IMG/VR virus record: IMGVR_UViG_3300027747_003941
Coordinates: 1 to 37,647 of that record
Source: a virus
Reading direction: 5' to 3' (one strand)
DNA: 37,647 bases
Shown here: piece after piece, positions 22,319 to 29,791 of the stretch
How the letters are laid out: every line of letters starts with the position of its first letter
Position numbering within the stretch: the first letter of the stretch is position 1
Notes under the pieces: model-generated
Seen by the model: the letters and a program-made list of their open reading frames with translations, nothing else
The model's database searches: none
Told to the model about the DNA's origin: nothing
Translations under genes and position numbers: made by a program

Positions 22319-23248
22319 CTAATCAGTAAAATCTTTAAAAAGTTTATCTTTTGATTTTTCGTATTGAATTTTAGTCAATTTACCCTCTTTGTACGCTTTT
22401 TCTATTTGTCCAAATAATTTATCAAAAAGTTTTAATTGTTCTTTTTTCCAAACTTTTGCTTTATAAGCAGTTTTGTTATTTTTTGTTTTTTCTACTTTTT
22501 TTGAAATTTTAGCAAATGCATCAAGATTTGAATTGATTGTTTTTCTCGTTCTTTTTCTGCTATCCTTTTTAACTTTTAAGGCTTTAATTCTTGCTTCAAT
22601 TATTTGTTTTACTTCAGTCTTCTTTTTTCTATTTTCTCTCGTTTTAGGTATTTCAAATTCAACTGAAACTGCATCCGCTTGTGCTTTTTCCCTTCCTTTG
22701 CTGTCAATAATAAATAAAACAAAATCTAAATAATAATTTTCAGGAGTTCCGTCATTCTTTTTTCTTGGTCTAAGTTTTTTGTATCCTGAAAAAATATACT
22801 TTCCTGAAGCACCATCTGCATCGGGTCTAATAGCTTCCACTATGTCTCTTACACCTTTCCCACCATATTCGTAATTTCGTGTATTAAATATTTTTGTATC
22901 ACCATATTCTCCTGCAGAAACCTTAACAAAAACACAATCAGGGACTAATTCTCTTATTGTTTCATCTAATAAAAACCACTCAACAAATGCAAATTCCGAT
23001 GGGTCAATATAGTTTAGGTCACATATTTCTTTAGGCGGTATTTTATCATAAATTTCAAAAATTTGATTTTTAAGCCCTTTAACTCTTAATTTGTATGATG
23101 GAATTTCTTTGTACTGAGGATAAATCTCTTCTTTTATAATCTTTCTACGTTCCTTTATCGATAGCTTACGTTCTTCAGGTAGTGAATTATTTATCTTCGT
23201 AAATTCCTTAAGAATCCGATTATAGGTAGAAGTCTTTTTTTTAGCCAT
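22319..23248 (-). CDS. Highly basic protein of unknown function, 309 aa
   Basis: Lysine and arginine make up a large part of the chain, especially in the N-terminal 60 and the last 120 residues (RKKKTEVKQII, KKDSRKRTRK, KAKVWKKEQLK). A central folded part has DPSEFAFVEWFLLDETIREL, FVKVSAGEYGDTKIF and YYLDFVLFIIDSKG. It is probably a nucleic-acid-binding protein. Its place immediately upstream of the palm-like protein would suit a replication partner, even a terminal protein, but nothing in the sequence proves that. The start follows a TAAATTTG -7 element by about 28 bases. Confidence 0.68.
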   Translation of the reverse strand: MAKKKTSTYNRILKEFTKINNSLPEERKLSIKERRKIIKEEIYPQYKEIPSYKLRVKGLKNQIFEIYDKIPPKEICDLNYIDPSEFAFVEWFLLDETIRELVPDCVFVKVSAGEYGDTKIFNTRNYEYGGKGVRDIVEAIRPDADGASGKYIFSGYKKLRPRKKNDGTPENYYLDFVLFIIDSKGREKAQADAVSVEFEIPKTRENRKKKTEVKQIIEARIKALKVKKDSRKRTRKTINSNLDAFAKISKKVEKTKNNKTAYKAKVWKKEQLKLFDKLFGQIEKAYKEGKLTKIQYEKSKDKLFKDFTD

Positions 23249-23276
23249 TTGGAAAATTATAGGAAGTGCAGGGCAA

Positions 23277-23284
23277 CAAATTTA
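23277..23284 (-). promoter_or_regulatory. -7 promoter element before the basic protein
   Basis: TAAATTTG on the minus strand is a full match to TAnnTTTG, about 28 bases upstream of the ATG at 23248. No TTG is found at the usual 17-23 base distance. It lies just past the terminator at 23331-23371, the right place for a new transcript. Confidence 0.45.
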
Positions 23285-23330
23285 AATAAAAACAATTACC
23301 TATATGCTTTTTATTAAAAAAAGATAAAAA

Positions 23331-23371
23331 AAAGATTGTAAGTAACTAAGAATCAATTACTTACAATCTTT
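23331..23371 (-). terminator. Strong intrinsic terminator
   Basis: AAAGATTGTAAGTAA pairs perfectly with TTACTTACAATCTTT (15 base pairs) around an 11-base loop. On the minus strand the stem runs into TTTTTTTTATC. It ends the transcript that comes from the gene at 23394-23819 and separates it from the replication block. Confidence 0.87.
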
Positions 23372-23393
23372 ATTAATGTAACAATTTTTTTTA

Positions 23394-23819
23394 CTATGCT
23401 AATACAGCATTATCGTCATCATCTTCATCTGATTCTAAATCATCTTCGTCATCATCTTCTTCTTCATCATCATCATCAAACTTTATGAGAATATTATCCA
23501 TTTCAAGTTCCATACCTTTATTTATAGATGAAATTGTAAATGATTCTTTTATCTCCATAAATGTATCATATGATATTGATAAAAGTGCCAATAATTGTTC
23601 GGCCTCTGAATAATCTAATTCAATAGTTTTGTTTTCTAAATTTACAATCATTTTATTTTCATCATCAATCAAAGAACATCTTTCTTCTTCTGTTCCTGTA
23701 TCTTTTAAAGTATATGTATCATACCCGTCTTCGTTTTGGGTAATAAAAACATCATACTCATGTTGTAAAGGCTCATCAACGAAAGATTCAATCCAAACTT
23801 GTTTTGTTGTGTTTTTCAT
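23394..23819 (-). CDS. Acidic-tailed protein, 141 aa
   Basis: The first 110 residues form a soluble domain (KQVWIESFVDEPLQHEYDVF, IVNLENKTIELDYSEAEQLL). The last 30 are almost all Asp and Glu, closing with NAVLA. Acidic tails of this kind occur in ssDNA-binding and DNA-mimic proteins of phages, but no OB-fold signature is clear. The start is preceded by ACCAACCACAAT, a degenerate form of the CA-repeat start motif. It lies between the terminator and an upstream gene with a 75-base gap. Confidence 0.7.
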   Translation of the reverse strand: MKNTTKQVWIESFVDEPLQHEYDVFITQNEDGYDTYTLKDTGTEEERCSLIDDENKMIVNLENKTIELDYSEAEQLLALLSISYDTFMEIKESFTISSINKGMELEMDNILIKFDDDDEEEDDDEDDLESDEDDDDNAVLA

Positions 23820-23894
23820 ATTGTGGTTGGTTTTAAAATTTAGGTAAATTTCAATCTTTTTATACAGAACAACTAAAAATAAAAAATATTTTTT

Positions 23895-24407
23895 TTAAGG
23901 TTGATTATCAATCTTTTGTATCCTTGTTTTAATATCATTGATTTTATTTTGCCAATCTTCTTTGCTTAATTGAGACAATTCACTTTTAGTGCAAATTGAT
24001 ACATCTTTATAAAATATTATATCAGTAATGTTTGATTCTATACAGCCTATTTCAACTAAATCTGCTACTTTTTTATTCAAGGCATCTAATTCAGCTTTTT
24101 GTCTATTATCCTCAATATGTTGTATGGCATCCATTAAAAATTTACTCGCCCAATCAGGAGTAACTTGTTCTTTAAATGCTTGTTGCATTTCTTGTTTGGT
24201 ATTAAATGAAATAGGAAATTGGATGTGTGATACATTTATAATCGGAATTTCAGGTATGCTGCATATTAAATAATGTAAACTTGATTCTTCGTCAAATGCT
24301 TGACTGACATACATATCAACTTCATCAATTTTAAAAACTTTTGTAAATTCGTTTTCTGATACTAAAGTACTTGTAAGTTTTGGGTACATTTTAATAATTT
24401 TTGCCAT
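23895..24407 (-). CDS. Unidentified protein with coiled-coil potential, 170 aa
   Basis: An N-terminal half with beta pattern (EFTKVFKIDEVDMYVSQAF, LHYLICSIPEIPIINV) and a C-terminal half rich in Lys/Glu/Ile heptads (NRQKAELDALNKKVADLVEI, DWQNKINDIKTRIQ). Not recognised. It overlaps the GT2 gene end by 17 bases and is thus coupled to it. Confidence 0.68.
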   Translation of the reverse strand: MAKIIKMYPKLTSTLVSENEFTKVFKIDEVDMYVSQAFDEESSLHYLICSIPEIPIINVSHIQFPISFNTKQEMQQAFKEQVTPDWASKFLMDAIQHIEDNRQKAELDALNKKVADLVEIGCIESNITDIIFYKDVSICTKSELSQLSKEDWQNKINDIKTRIQKIDNQP

Positions 24408-25035
24408 TAAATGGTATTTTAAATTTTTCTAATAAAGGGATGTCACCCCATTTGTCAATATATCTTTGTCTATTGTATTTCATTGAATCATTTACAAATT
24501 CGGGAGCTTTTTCATATGTTTGACTAACTCTTGCATCAATAGGGTTTAATTTGGCATCTACAGCCTGATAACAACCTAATAGCTTCATTCTGTATAGGAA
24601 GTCGCTATCTTCGTAATATGCAGGATAAAACTCATCATCAAATCTACCAACGTATTTATAAAATTCTTTGTGTAGTAAAATGACTGAAAAATTTAAGTGA
24701 GATTGTATTAATCCAAATGTATTATTATCATCTATAACTTTGTTAATAACATGTGAATTATAGCCTAAATATATATCATCATTTAATAATAAAGCCCAAT
24801 CATGTTCGTGATAAATTATATCACACAAAAAATTCCACGAACCCGCTACACCTAAATTCTTTTTTTGTATGTGAATAAATACGTTACTAAATTCTTCATA
24901 TTTTTGTAAATCTTGATTGCCGTTATCAACAATATGTATTTCTACATCATTGAAGTCTTTTACATATTTCATTAAAGATGGTACAAGCAAATCAGCTCTA
25001 TTTATAGTTGGTATTCCTATTGCAAATTTTACCAT
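24391..25035 (-). CDS. GT2-family glycosyltransferase, short
   Basis: A 214-residue GT-A enzyme: FAIGIPTINRADLLVPSLM, EIHIVDNGNQDL, NLGVAGSWNFLCD, then the metal site WALLLNDDIYLG near 79-90, and YEDSDFLYRMKLLGC near 140, which fits the catalytic-base region. Short for the family but complete in its motifs. Unlike the other transferases it lies in the early-type minus-strand block, overlapping the start of the previous gene by seven bases. It may act on DNA or on a host structure rather than on virion proteins, which is speculation. Confidence 0.85.
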   Translation of the reverse strand: MVKFAIGIPTINRADLLVPSLMKYVKDFNDVEIHIVDNGNQDLQKYEEFSNVFIHIQKKNLGVAGSWNFLCDIIYHEHDWALLLNDDIYLGYNSHVINKVIDDNNTFGLIQSHLNFSVILLHKEFYKYVGRFDDEFYPAYYEDSDFLYRMKLLGCYQAVDAKLNPIDARVSQTYEKAPEFVNDSMKYNRQRYIDKWGDIPLLEKFKIPFNGKNY

Positions 25036-25457
25036 TGATTTTTTCTTTGTTGTGCTCCTTTTGAAAATATTGTTCTGTTAAGAGCTTGTTCATTAGATTT
25101 TTGAATAGCTTTATTTAATTTTTTTCTTTTCATCTTATTGCCAATTGATTGAAATTTACCAAATTTTTCATTTTCATTTTCAAGAATTTTATCATAACAA
25201 AAATTTATATGTTTATAATAAATTTTATTAAATCTATCTTCTTCATATTTTTTTTTATCAATAACTCTATCATCTAATATAAAAAGTTCTTCTTTAATAT
25301 CAGGCATATAATCAATATTTCTACAGAAATAATATATTTCTAATAACTTACGTTGTTGTCTTGTATCAATTAAATTTTGAACAGTAAGGTCTTTAAAATT
25401 ACCAAATCCAATAATAGATTTCCTTGTTAGCGTTCTCAATAATACTATATCTGACAT
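25029..25457 (-). CDS. Basic unidentified protein, 142 aa
   Basis: Rich in Lys, Asn and Arg, with FGNFKDLTVQNLIDTRQQRK near the N terminus and KFQSIGNKMKRKKLNKAI near the end. The N-terminal part, with 'FGkykdlTVqdli', resembles a short motif seen in some phage exonuclease-like small proteins, but this is too weak for assignment. It follows the terminator at 25475-25505 and couples to GT2 by a seven-base overlap. Confidence 0.62.
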   Translation of the reverse strand: MSDIVLLRTLTRKSIIGFGNFKDLTVQNLIDTRQQRKLLEIYYFCRNIDYMPDIKEELFILDDRVIDKKKYEEDRFNKIYYKHINFCYDKILENENEKFGKFQSIGNKMKRKKLNKAIQKSNEQALNRTIFSKGAQQRKNQW

Positions 25458-25474
25458 AAAAAAAATTTAAAAAT

Positions 25475-25505
25475 GGGGGTGAGGACAAACATAACCTACA
25501 CCCCC
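25475..25505 (-). terminator. Intrinsic terminator after the DUF932 gene
   Basis: On the minus strand GGGGGTG pairs with CACCCCC (7 pairs, extended by AGG/CCT across a one-base bulge). The stem is followed by ATTTTTAAATTTTTTTT. It lies between the DUF932 stop and the start of the next gene. Confidence 0.8.
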
Positions 25506-25520
25506 TGAACAAACAACAAA

Positions 25521-26516
25521 CTATATTAAAACTAAGGCTTCTTCAAAACCTTTGTTTATTTTAACGTTACCATTACCAAACATTTGACTTTTGAATTTAT
25601 CTTCATCAGTTTTATATTTAGCAATATAGTTATAATACCCTGATATTGAATTATATGCACCCCAAAGAGTACCTTTTGTAGCATCAGTCAATTGTGTAGG
25701 GTGAGTTGAGGCAAAATTGTAAATAGAGTCAACTTGATTTTTAAATCTTGTGCTTATTTGCTCTTCTTCTTCTTTGCTTGTTGCTTTTACATTAGGCTTC
25801 ATAACTTCCATTATGTAATTTTTTAATTTACCATCATCAATTTTAGTATCAACCATTTTATTGAAAATATCCTCTACTTCATTCATATAGGCAGATGCTA
25901 TATTCATAACTTTATGTGCTTCTGCTAATTTATCTTTAGCACCTGCTCTGTGTTGTATACTAACTTTATTATTTAAGTTTCCTAATGCAGCTTGTAATGT
26001 GTTATTACATACAACTCTAACACTTGTTAAACCTGCAATAATACTTGATGTTCCATTGTGTGAATTCGTAAGAATAATATACTTATTACAAACTTCACCA
26101 CCAACTAACATATCTTCAGGTAATTTAGCAGTAACAAAAATTCTTTCACCTTTACCTAAAGCACCTGCTGTTTCAAAAATAGCTTCACCTGCATCTATTA
26201 TAGCATCGAAGAAGCCAAAAGCATCTTTGTTTTGTACAATTTCATACCTACTACCAACCATCCCTAAATAAGCATTGTTGTCTTTTCGCATGATTGCGAA
26301 TTTATCATCAATAGCTTCACCATTGATTGGACTACCATCAACATAAGGATGTAGGGTAGTTCTATAAACTTCGTAATCAAGATTTGCTAAATTGATTGCT
26401 TCTTCAGCAGTCATAGCTTTTTCTACTACTTGACCTAATCCGTGCCAAGCCTTTTCTGAATGTGATGCAAAGGAATGTGTTCCTTTTCTTCCATCGTAAT
26501 TAATTAAATGTGCCAT
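25521..26516 (-). CDS. DUF932 phage/plasmid-like protein
   Basis: A 331-residue protein with the family pattern: KAWHGLGQVVEKAMTAEEAI, YRTTLHPYVDGSPI, FAIMRKDNNAYLGMVGSRYEIVQN (split here for clarity), FFDAIIDAGEA and NSHNGTSSIIAGLTSVRVVC, ending in a more variable helical C-terminal third. DUF932 proteins are common in phages and plasmids and have no firmly established biochemical role. Its own promoter and operator lie just upstream, its start has the CACACACAC motif, and a strong terminator follows, so it is probably transcribed alone and heavily. Confidence 0.92.
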   Translation of the reverse strand: MAHLINYDGRKGTHSFASHSEKAWHGLGQVVEKAMTAEEAINLANLDYEVYRTTLHPYVDGSPINGEAIDDKFAIMRKDNNAYLGMVGSRYEIVQNKDAFGFFDAIIDAGEAIFETAGALGKGERIFVTAKLPEDMLVGGEVCNKYIILTNSHNGTSSIIAGLTSVRVVCNNTLQAALGNLNNKVSIQHRAGAKDKLAEAHKVMNIASAYMNEVEDIFNKMVDTKIDDGKLKNYIMEVMKPNVKATSKEEEEQISTRFKNQVDSIYNFASTHPTQLTDATKGTLWGAYNSISGYYNYIAKYKTDEDKFKSQMFGNGNVKINKGFEEALVLI

Positions 26517-26539
26517 GTGTGTGTGATTTGTTTAGAATG

Positions 26540-26580
26540 TAAAAATAAATGATATTGTTTAGAATAACAAATTATTCTAA
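26540..26580 (-). promoter_or_regulatory. Promoter and palindromic operator before DUF932
   Basis: Minus strand: TTTG (26571-26568), 20-base spacer, TATTTTTA (26547-26540). TTAGAATAA (26559-26567) and TTATTCTAA (26572-26580) are perfect inverted arms flanking the CAAA of the -35-like box. The half-site AGAATAAC is shared with the promoters near 27194 and 28152. Confidence 0.6.
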
Positions 26581-26784
26581 AGTTATTTTTTCAATTATTT
26601 CTTTAGTCTCTAAAATTCCTCCATTAGCAACAATAATGTGATATTTATTTTTTGCTTCTTCTAAGTCAAAACTACCTGAATCACTTAAAAAACATCCATC
26701 AACTTCTGTGTAATACCAATCTTTGTTTTTACTCAATGAATTAGTTTTTTTAACTAATGAAATTTCCATTTGTTTTTTTTCCAT
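26572..26784 (-). CDS. Small unidentified protein, 70 aa
   Basis: Soluble, with KNKDWYYTEVDGCFLSDSGS and FDLEEAKNKYHIIVANGG, a pattern suggesting a small alpha/beta fold. No family. Start could also be the ATG at 26769. Its 3' end overlaps the operator that precedes DUF932. Confidence 0.62.
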   Translation of the reverse strand: MEKKQMEISLVKKTNSLSKNKDWYYTEVDGCFLSDSGSFDLEEAKNKYHIIVANGGILETKEIIEKITLE

Positions 26785-26795
26785 TTTTTTTGTTT

Positions 26796-27161
26796 TTATT
26801 TTTTTAAAAATTGTTTTAAACCTTCTGCTGATTTTAATATTGAGTTTGCTCTTTCATTCAATGATTGAATTTGAGCCATAATTTCATCTCTGTCATATGA
26901 TGTGTAATAACCATTTGATGTAGCTATCAATGGCAGTATACCATTACTTCTTATGTAGTTAGAACATTTTCTTAATCTTGGTTCAGAGAATTTGTTTTTC
27001 AACCCTAATGATTGCCTTTTTTCATTAATAGCTTTAATGATTTCGGGGGCTTTTATTGGGTCATTTTTACCATGACTTTTGAAACCTTTAACCAAGATGG
27101 GGATTAACTTTAGTTCTTCTTCATTAAGTTCTTCTGTAATTGATTCAAAATTAGTAATCAT
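26796..27161 (-). CDS. Putative winged-helix DNA-binding protein, 121 aa
   Basis: The middle part (NDPIKAPEIIKAINEKRQSL, then KFSEPRLRKCSNYIRSNG and LPLIATSNGYYTSYD) reads as helix-turn-helix plus wing, followed by a helical tail. That is a fold used by small phage regulators; the specific family is not recognised. It has its own operator-bearing promoter at 27184-27215 and a CACACAC start motif. It is therefore a candidate for the factor that binds the shared palindromes, including its own. Confidence 0.6.
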   Translation of the reverse strand: MITNFESITEELNEEELKLIPILVKGFKSHGKNDPIKAPEIIKAINEKRQSLGLKNKFSEPRLRKCSNYIRSNGILPLIATSNGYYTSYDRDEIMAQIQSLNERANSILKSAEGLKQFLKK

Positions 27162-27183
27162 ATTTAGTGTGTGTTTGTTATAA

Positions 27184-27215
27184 CAAAGATAGTGTTATTC
27201 TATAAGATAACAAAA
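27184..27215 (-). promoter_or_regulatory. Promoter with 18-bp palindromic operator in the spacer
   Basis: Minus strand: TTTTG (27215-27211), 19-base spacer, TATCTTTG (27191-27184), a full Bacteroidota match. The spacer is filled by the palindrome GTTATTCTATAAGATAAC (27194-27211). A bound protein would block RNA polymerase between the two boxes. Confidence 0.75.
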
Positions 27216-27234
27216 TAATATTGTTAAAATTTTG

Positions 27235-27456
27235 TTATGGTTTCCAAATTTTTGGAACTTTTATTTCACCTCCCATCATTTTATTTGGATATACTCTTAT
27301 TTCATCATCAAAAATGTTTCTTACACTACCATCTTCATAAAATACCACTTTCCATACAGTATTTACATCTTGTCCATAATCAATCCAAGCAATTGCTTTC
27401 CCACGACCTAAAGGAGTATGTACATCAATAGGGTTTATTAATTCATGAATTATCAT
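27235..27456 (-). CDS. Small unidentified phage protein, 73 aa
   Basis: Contains DVHTPLGRGKAIAWIDYGQD and WKVVFYEDGSVRNIFDDEIRV, a compact beta-rich pattern like an SH3-type barrel. I recall similar short proteins in other phages but no function. Coupled by four bases to the preceding gene. Confidence 0.68.
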   Translation of the reverse strand: MIIHELINPIDVHTPLGRGKAIAWIDYGQDVNTVWKVVFYEDGSVRNIFDDEIRVYPNKMMGGEIKVPKIWKP

Positions 27457-27713
27457 ATATTTTGTAGGATGTTTGGTTCTCCGTCAAGATTAATAATTTC
27501 AAGTAAAGTTTTTGATTTTTCAATATATTTTTTTATACAATCTTCACATCCAATTTCTTCAACTTCTAACAAACTCGCCCAATTATTACTTAACATAGGT
27601 TTTTCGCATAATGTTACACTTGAGCCTGATTCACAAATATGTACTTTTTTTGACCAAACACTACCTTTATTACCATACATGTAGTAATTTGATTTTAAAT
27701 CACTCTTTTTCAT
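27453..27713 (-). CDS. Small cysteine-motif protein, 86 aa
   Basis: Pattern VHICESGSSVTLCEKPML, then NNWASLLEVEEIGCEDCIKKY: a His/Cys group at about 25-36 and CxxC at about 56-59, suggesting one zinc site. Similar small zinc-finger-like proteins are frequent in early regions of phages. Function unknown. Overlaps neighbours at both ends. Confidence 0.68.
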   Translation of the reverse strand: MKKSDLKSNYYMYGNKGSVWSKKVHICESGSSVTLCEKPMLSNNWASLLEVEEIGCEDCIKKYIEKSKTLLEIINLDGEPNILQNI

Positions 27714-27858
27714 TTTTTTTTAATTTATAAGTTGATATTTTACCACAAATCATACAAGTGGTAGTTTTATAAGTTTCTTTAATTGTATAATTTATAGTGG
27801 ACATTTTGTGACATCCACTACAAACTACAAACTTTTGATTAATCTTATTCAATTTCAT
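27700..27858 (-). CDS. Zinc-ribbon miniprotein, 52 aa
   Basis: A short frame with two CxxC knuckles, CSGC (13-16) and CMIC (35-38), spaced 18 residues apart as in a zinc ribbon. The start ATG at 27858 lies inside the end of the gene upstream (14-base overlap) and the stop overlaps the start of the next gene by 14 bases. That tight nesting supports it as a real gene in the early transcript. Probably a nucleic-acid- or protein-binding regulator. Confidence 0.65.
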   Translation of the reverse strand: MKLNKINQKFVVCSGCHKMSTINYTIKETYKTTTCMICGKISTYKLKKNEKE

Positions 27859-28099
27859 TGAATTCTGATTTTATGTAATCATCAGGTGAAATACGATTAA
27901 TTCTGCCTTTTAAAACAGCATTTCTAATTTCCAATGTTTCCCATTCAACTAAATGTTCTAAAATTTCATAAAAAGATTGAATTGTTAAATATGGTAATAC
28001 ATCATCATCTTTAAATGTTTTTAGATACTGCTGAGCAGGTAAAAGTCTTTTTACTTTTTTTTCTGTCATTTCTTCAATCATTAATTCATTGATTTCCAT
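27845..28099 (-). CDS. Small unidentified protein, 84 aa
   Basis: Acidic, helical: MEINELMIEEMTEKKVKRLL, YLTIQSFYEILEHLVEWETL, ISPDDYIKSEF. No family. I start at 28099, because the promoter at 28143-28172 places the transcript start near 28138, inside the longer possible reading frame. It is first gene of a small early operon running down to 27235. Confidence 0.65.
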   Translation of the reverse strand: MEINELMIEEMTEKKVKRLLPAQQYLKTFKDDDVLPYLTIQSFYEILEHLVEWETLEIRNAVLKGRINRISPDDYIKSEFNEIE

Positions 28100-28142
28100 A
28101 AATAATTTTTTTTTTGGTTTAGTATGTGTATTTTTGAAAGTG

Positions 28143-28172
28143 TAAATATATGTTATTCTAAAAGATAACAAA
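28143..28172 (-). promoter_or_regulatory. Promoter with 18-bp palindromic operator
   Basis: Minus strand: TTTG (28172-28169), 18-base spacer, TATATTTA (28150-28143). The spacer carries GTTATTCTAAAAGATAAC (28152-28169), which differs at only one position from the operator at 27194-27211. It sits between diverging transcripts and could also affect the plus-strand gene at 28227. Confidence 0.7.
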
Positions 28173-28226
28173 TGAAAATAAATGTTAAATAATTGTTAAT
28201 GAGTTTTTTTTGAAAATCAATAAGTT

Positions 28227-28532
28227 ATGAAAGGTAGGCAGGTACAATTCGATGATGTAGACTTTTTTTTGAACCCTTTTTTTACAAAAATGAGGAATTA
28301 TTGCGATGAAGAGGGTATCGTTTTAAAAAGAGATTATACAATATCAGAATCAGGTAAAAAATATCCTCCTCATAAAACTTTTGGCAATATAGAAGGTAAA
28401 GTTTCAAGTATATATTTAACTTATTACGAGTCAGGATTCGAACTTTTTGGTGAAATAAAGATAGATTTAGAAGAAAAAAAAATACAAATAGAATTTCCCG
28501 AATTACAAATATTTTTAGAAAATAACTTGTAA
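28227..28532 (+). CDS. Unidentified protein, 101 aa
   Basis: Soluble, mixed alpha/beta (FDDVDFFLNPFFTKMRNY, SSIYLTYYESGFELFGEIKI, IQIEFPELQIFL). No family. First plus-strand gene after the divergence point at 28.1-28.2 kb. A promoter for the next gene follows it, so it may be transcribed on its own. Confidence 0.66.
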   Translation: MKGRQVQFDDVDFFLNPFFTKMRNYCDEEGIVLKRDYTISESGKKYPPHKTFGNIEGKVSSIYLTYYESGFELFGEIKIDLEEKKIQIEFPELQIFLENNL

Positions 28533-28541
28533 GTCAAAAAA

Positions 28542-28576
28542 TTTGTTTATTATGTCGCTATTTATTAATATTTTTG
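28542..28576 (+). promoter_or_regulatory. Candidate promoter of the membrane-protein operon
   Basis: TTTG (28542-28545), 23-base spacer, TATTTTTG (28569-28576). The -7 box is a full match; the spacer is at the long end of the usual range. Transcription would start near 28583, fifteen bases before the ATG. Confidence 0.5.
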
Positions 28577-28597
28577 ACATACAAACAAACAACAAAA

Positions 28598-29791
28598 ATG
28601 AAGACTGAAACCAAAGTTGGTATTGGTGTAGCTTTAGCTTTACTTGGAATTTATCTTTATAGTAAAAGCAAAAATTCATCAAAAAAAACTATTTCTACAA
28701 CTAATGTTGATAATTCTACACAGAACACAGGCACTAAAACAAATGATGTTATATCAACCCCTCCAATAGTTCAAATAACTCCTGTACCTGTTACTCCACA
28801 TCCTTTAGATGAATTTATCCCACCTGCACCGAGTCCTGCACCTGCACCGAGTCCTGCACCTGCACCGAGTCCTGCACCTGCACCGAGTCCTGCACAACCT
28901 ATTGAAAATTTTCCTATTCAAACATATCCTATTGAAAATATTCCAATAGAAAATCTTCCGATAGATACAATACAAAATCCAATTGATGTGTATCCTGTAT
29001 CGGAACCAGAACCAATCCCCGTGCCAAGACCACAGCCAAATCCAAAAAATGGTCCTGAACCAAATCCAATAGATGTATTTTTCCCACCAACATATATTCC
29101 AATCATCAATCCACCAACACCAAATCCTCCTGAAAGAAAAGGTGGTATTGAAATAGGGGAATTAGACAAAGGTGAATATGGCCCAAGCAATCCAATTGAT
29201 GTATTTATTCCACCAACATATATTCCAATCATCAATCCACCAACACCAAATCCTCCTGAAAGAAAAGGGGGTATTGAAATAGGGGAATTAGACAAAGGTG
29301 AATATGTAATTGGAATTCAAGACCCTATTATTGCTCCAATGCCTGTTGTTATGCCAATAGAAACAAATCCAACACCTGAAAGAAAAGGCAGCATAGAAGT
29401 AGGTCAATTAGATGAAGGAGAATATATACCTAATTATCATCCAATTGATGAATTTATTCCACCACTTCCTGCACCTCCTGCACCTCCCGCACCTGAAAGA
29501 AAAGGCAGCATAGAAGTAGGTCAATTAGATGAAGGACAATATGAATCTGATATTATAAATCAACAACCAAATATAAGTAATGATACTTCTGATTATAGTT
29601 TTCCAAAACTATTAGTAAGTAATGGTGGAGGTTCTGATACTTTTTCCGACAATTTTACTCTTTATAATGGAGGTGGTGTTGGTCAAAGTTTAAATGACTT
29701 TATTTTTAATCAGAGTTTATCGGGTGGTGATGTAGGTAATAAACGTGGTTCTATAATAGTAGGTGAATTAGATGAAGGAACATATGGATAA
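28598..29791 (+). CDS. Membrane-anchored proline-rich repeat protein
   Basis: A 397-residue protein. The N-terminal anchor is KVGIGVALALLGIYLYSKSK at 6-25. A (PAPAPS)n stretch follows, then long Pro-rich segments. A recurring block of the form ERKGGIEIGELDKGEY (or ERKGSIEVGQLDEGEY) appears four times and once more at the C terminus (KRGSIIVGELDEGTYG). The blocks are spaced by PIDVFIPPTYIPIINPP or variants. The Pro-rich parts should be extended, giving a stalk of considerable length reaching out from a membrane. I start at 28598; an earlier start would fall before the promoter's expected start site. Confidence 0.78.
   Translation: MKTETKVGIGVALALLGIYLYSKSKNSSKKTISTTNVDNSTQNTGTKTNDVISTPPIVQITPVPVTPHPLDEFIPPAPSPAPAPSPAPAPSPAPAPSPAQPIENFPIQTYPIENIPIENLPIDTIQNPIDVYPVSEPEPIPVPRPQPNPKNGPEPNPIDVFFPPTYIPIINPPTPNPPERKGGIEIGELDKGEYGPSNPIDVFIPPTYIPIINPPTPNPPERKGGIEIGELDKGEYVIGIQDPIIAPMPVVMPIETNPTPERKGSIEVGQLDEGEYIPNYHPIDEFIPPLPAPPAPPAPERKGSIEVGQLDEGQYESDIINQQPNISNDTSDYSFPKLLVSNGGGSDTFSDNFTLYNGGGVGQSLNDFIFNQSLSGGDVGNKRGSIIVGELDEGTYG
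29063..29305 (+). repeat. 126-base tandem repeat inside the proline-rich gene
   Basis: Two copies (29063-29188 and 29189-29305, the second slightly shorter) encode the same 42-residue unit and are nearly identical in DNA, indicating recent duplication. Two further units of different linker length (ends near 29425 and 29541) are related at protein level. Confidence 0.85.

Noticed and set aside
27235-27713. Small paired genes as a toxin-antitoxin module
   Set aside because: Neither protein shows a toxin or antitoxin motif; both look like ordinary small early phage proteins.
28918-29295. A 125-residue minus-strand frame with Gly/Ile repeats
   Set aside because: It mirrors the proline-rich repeat on the plus strand.
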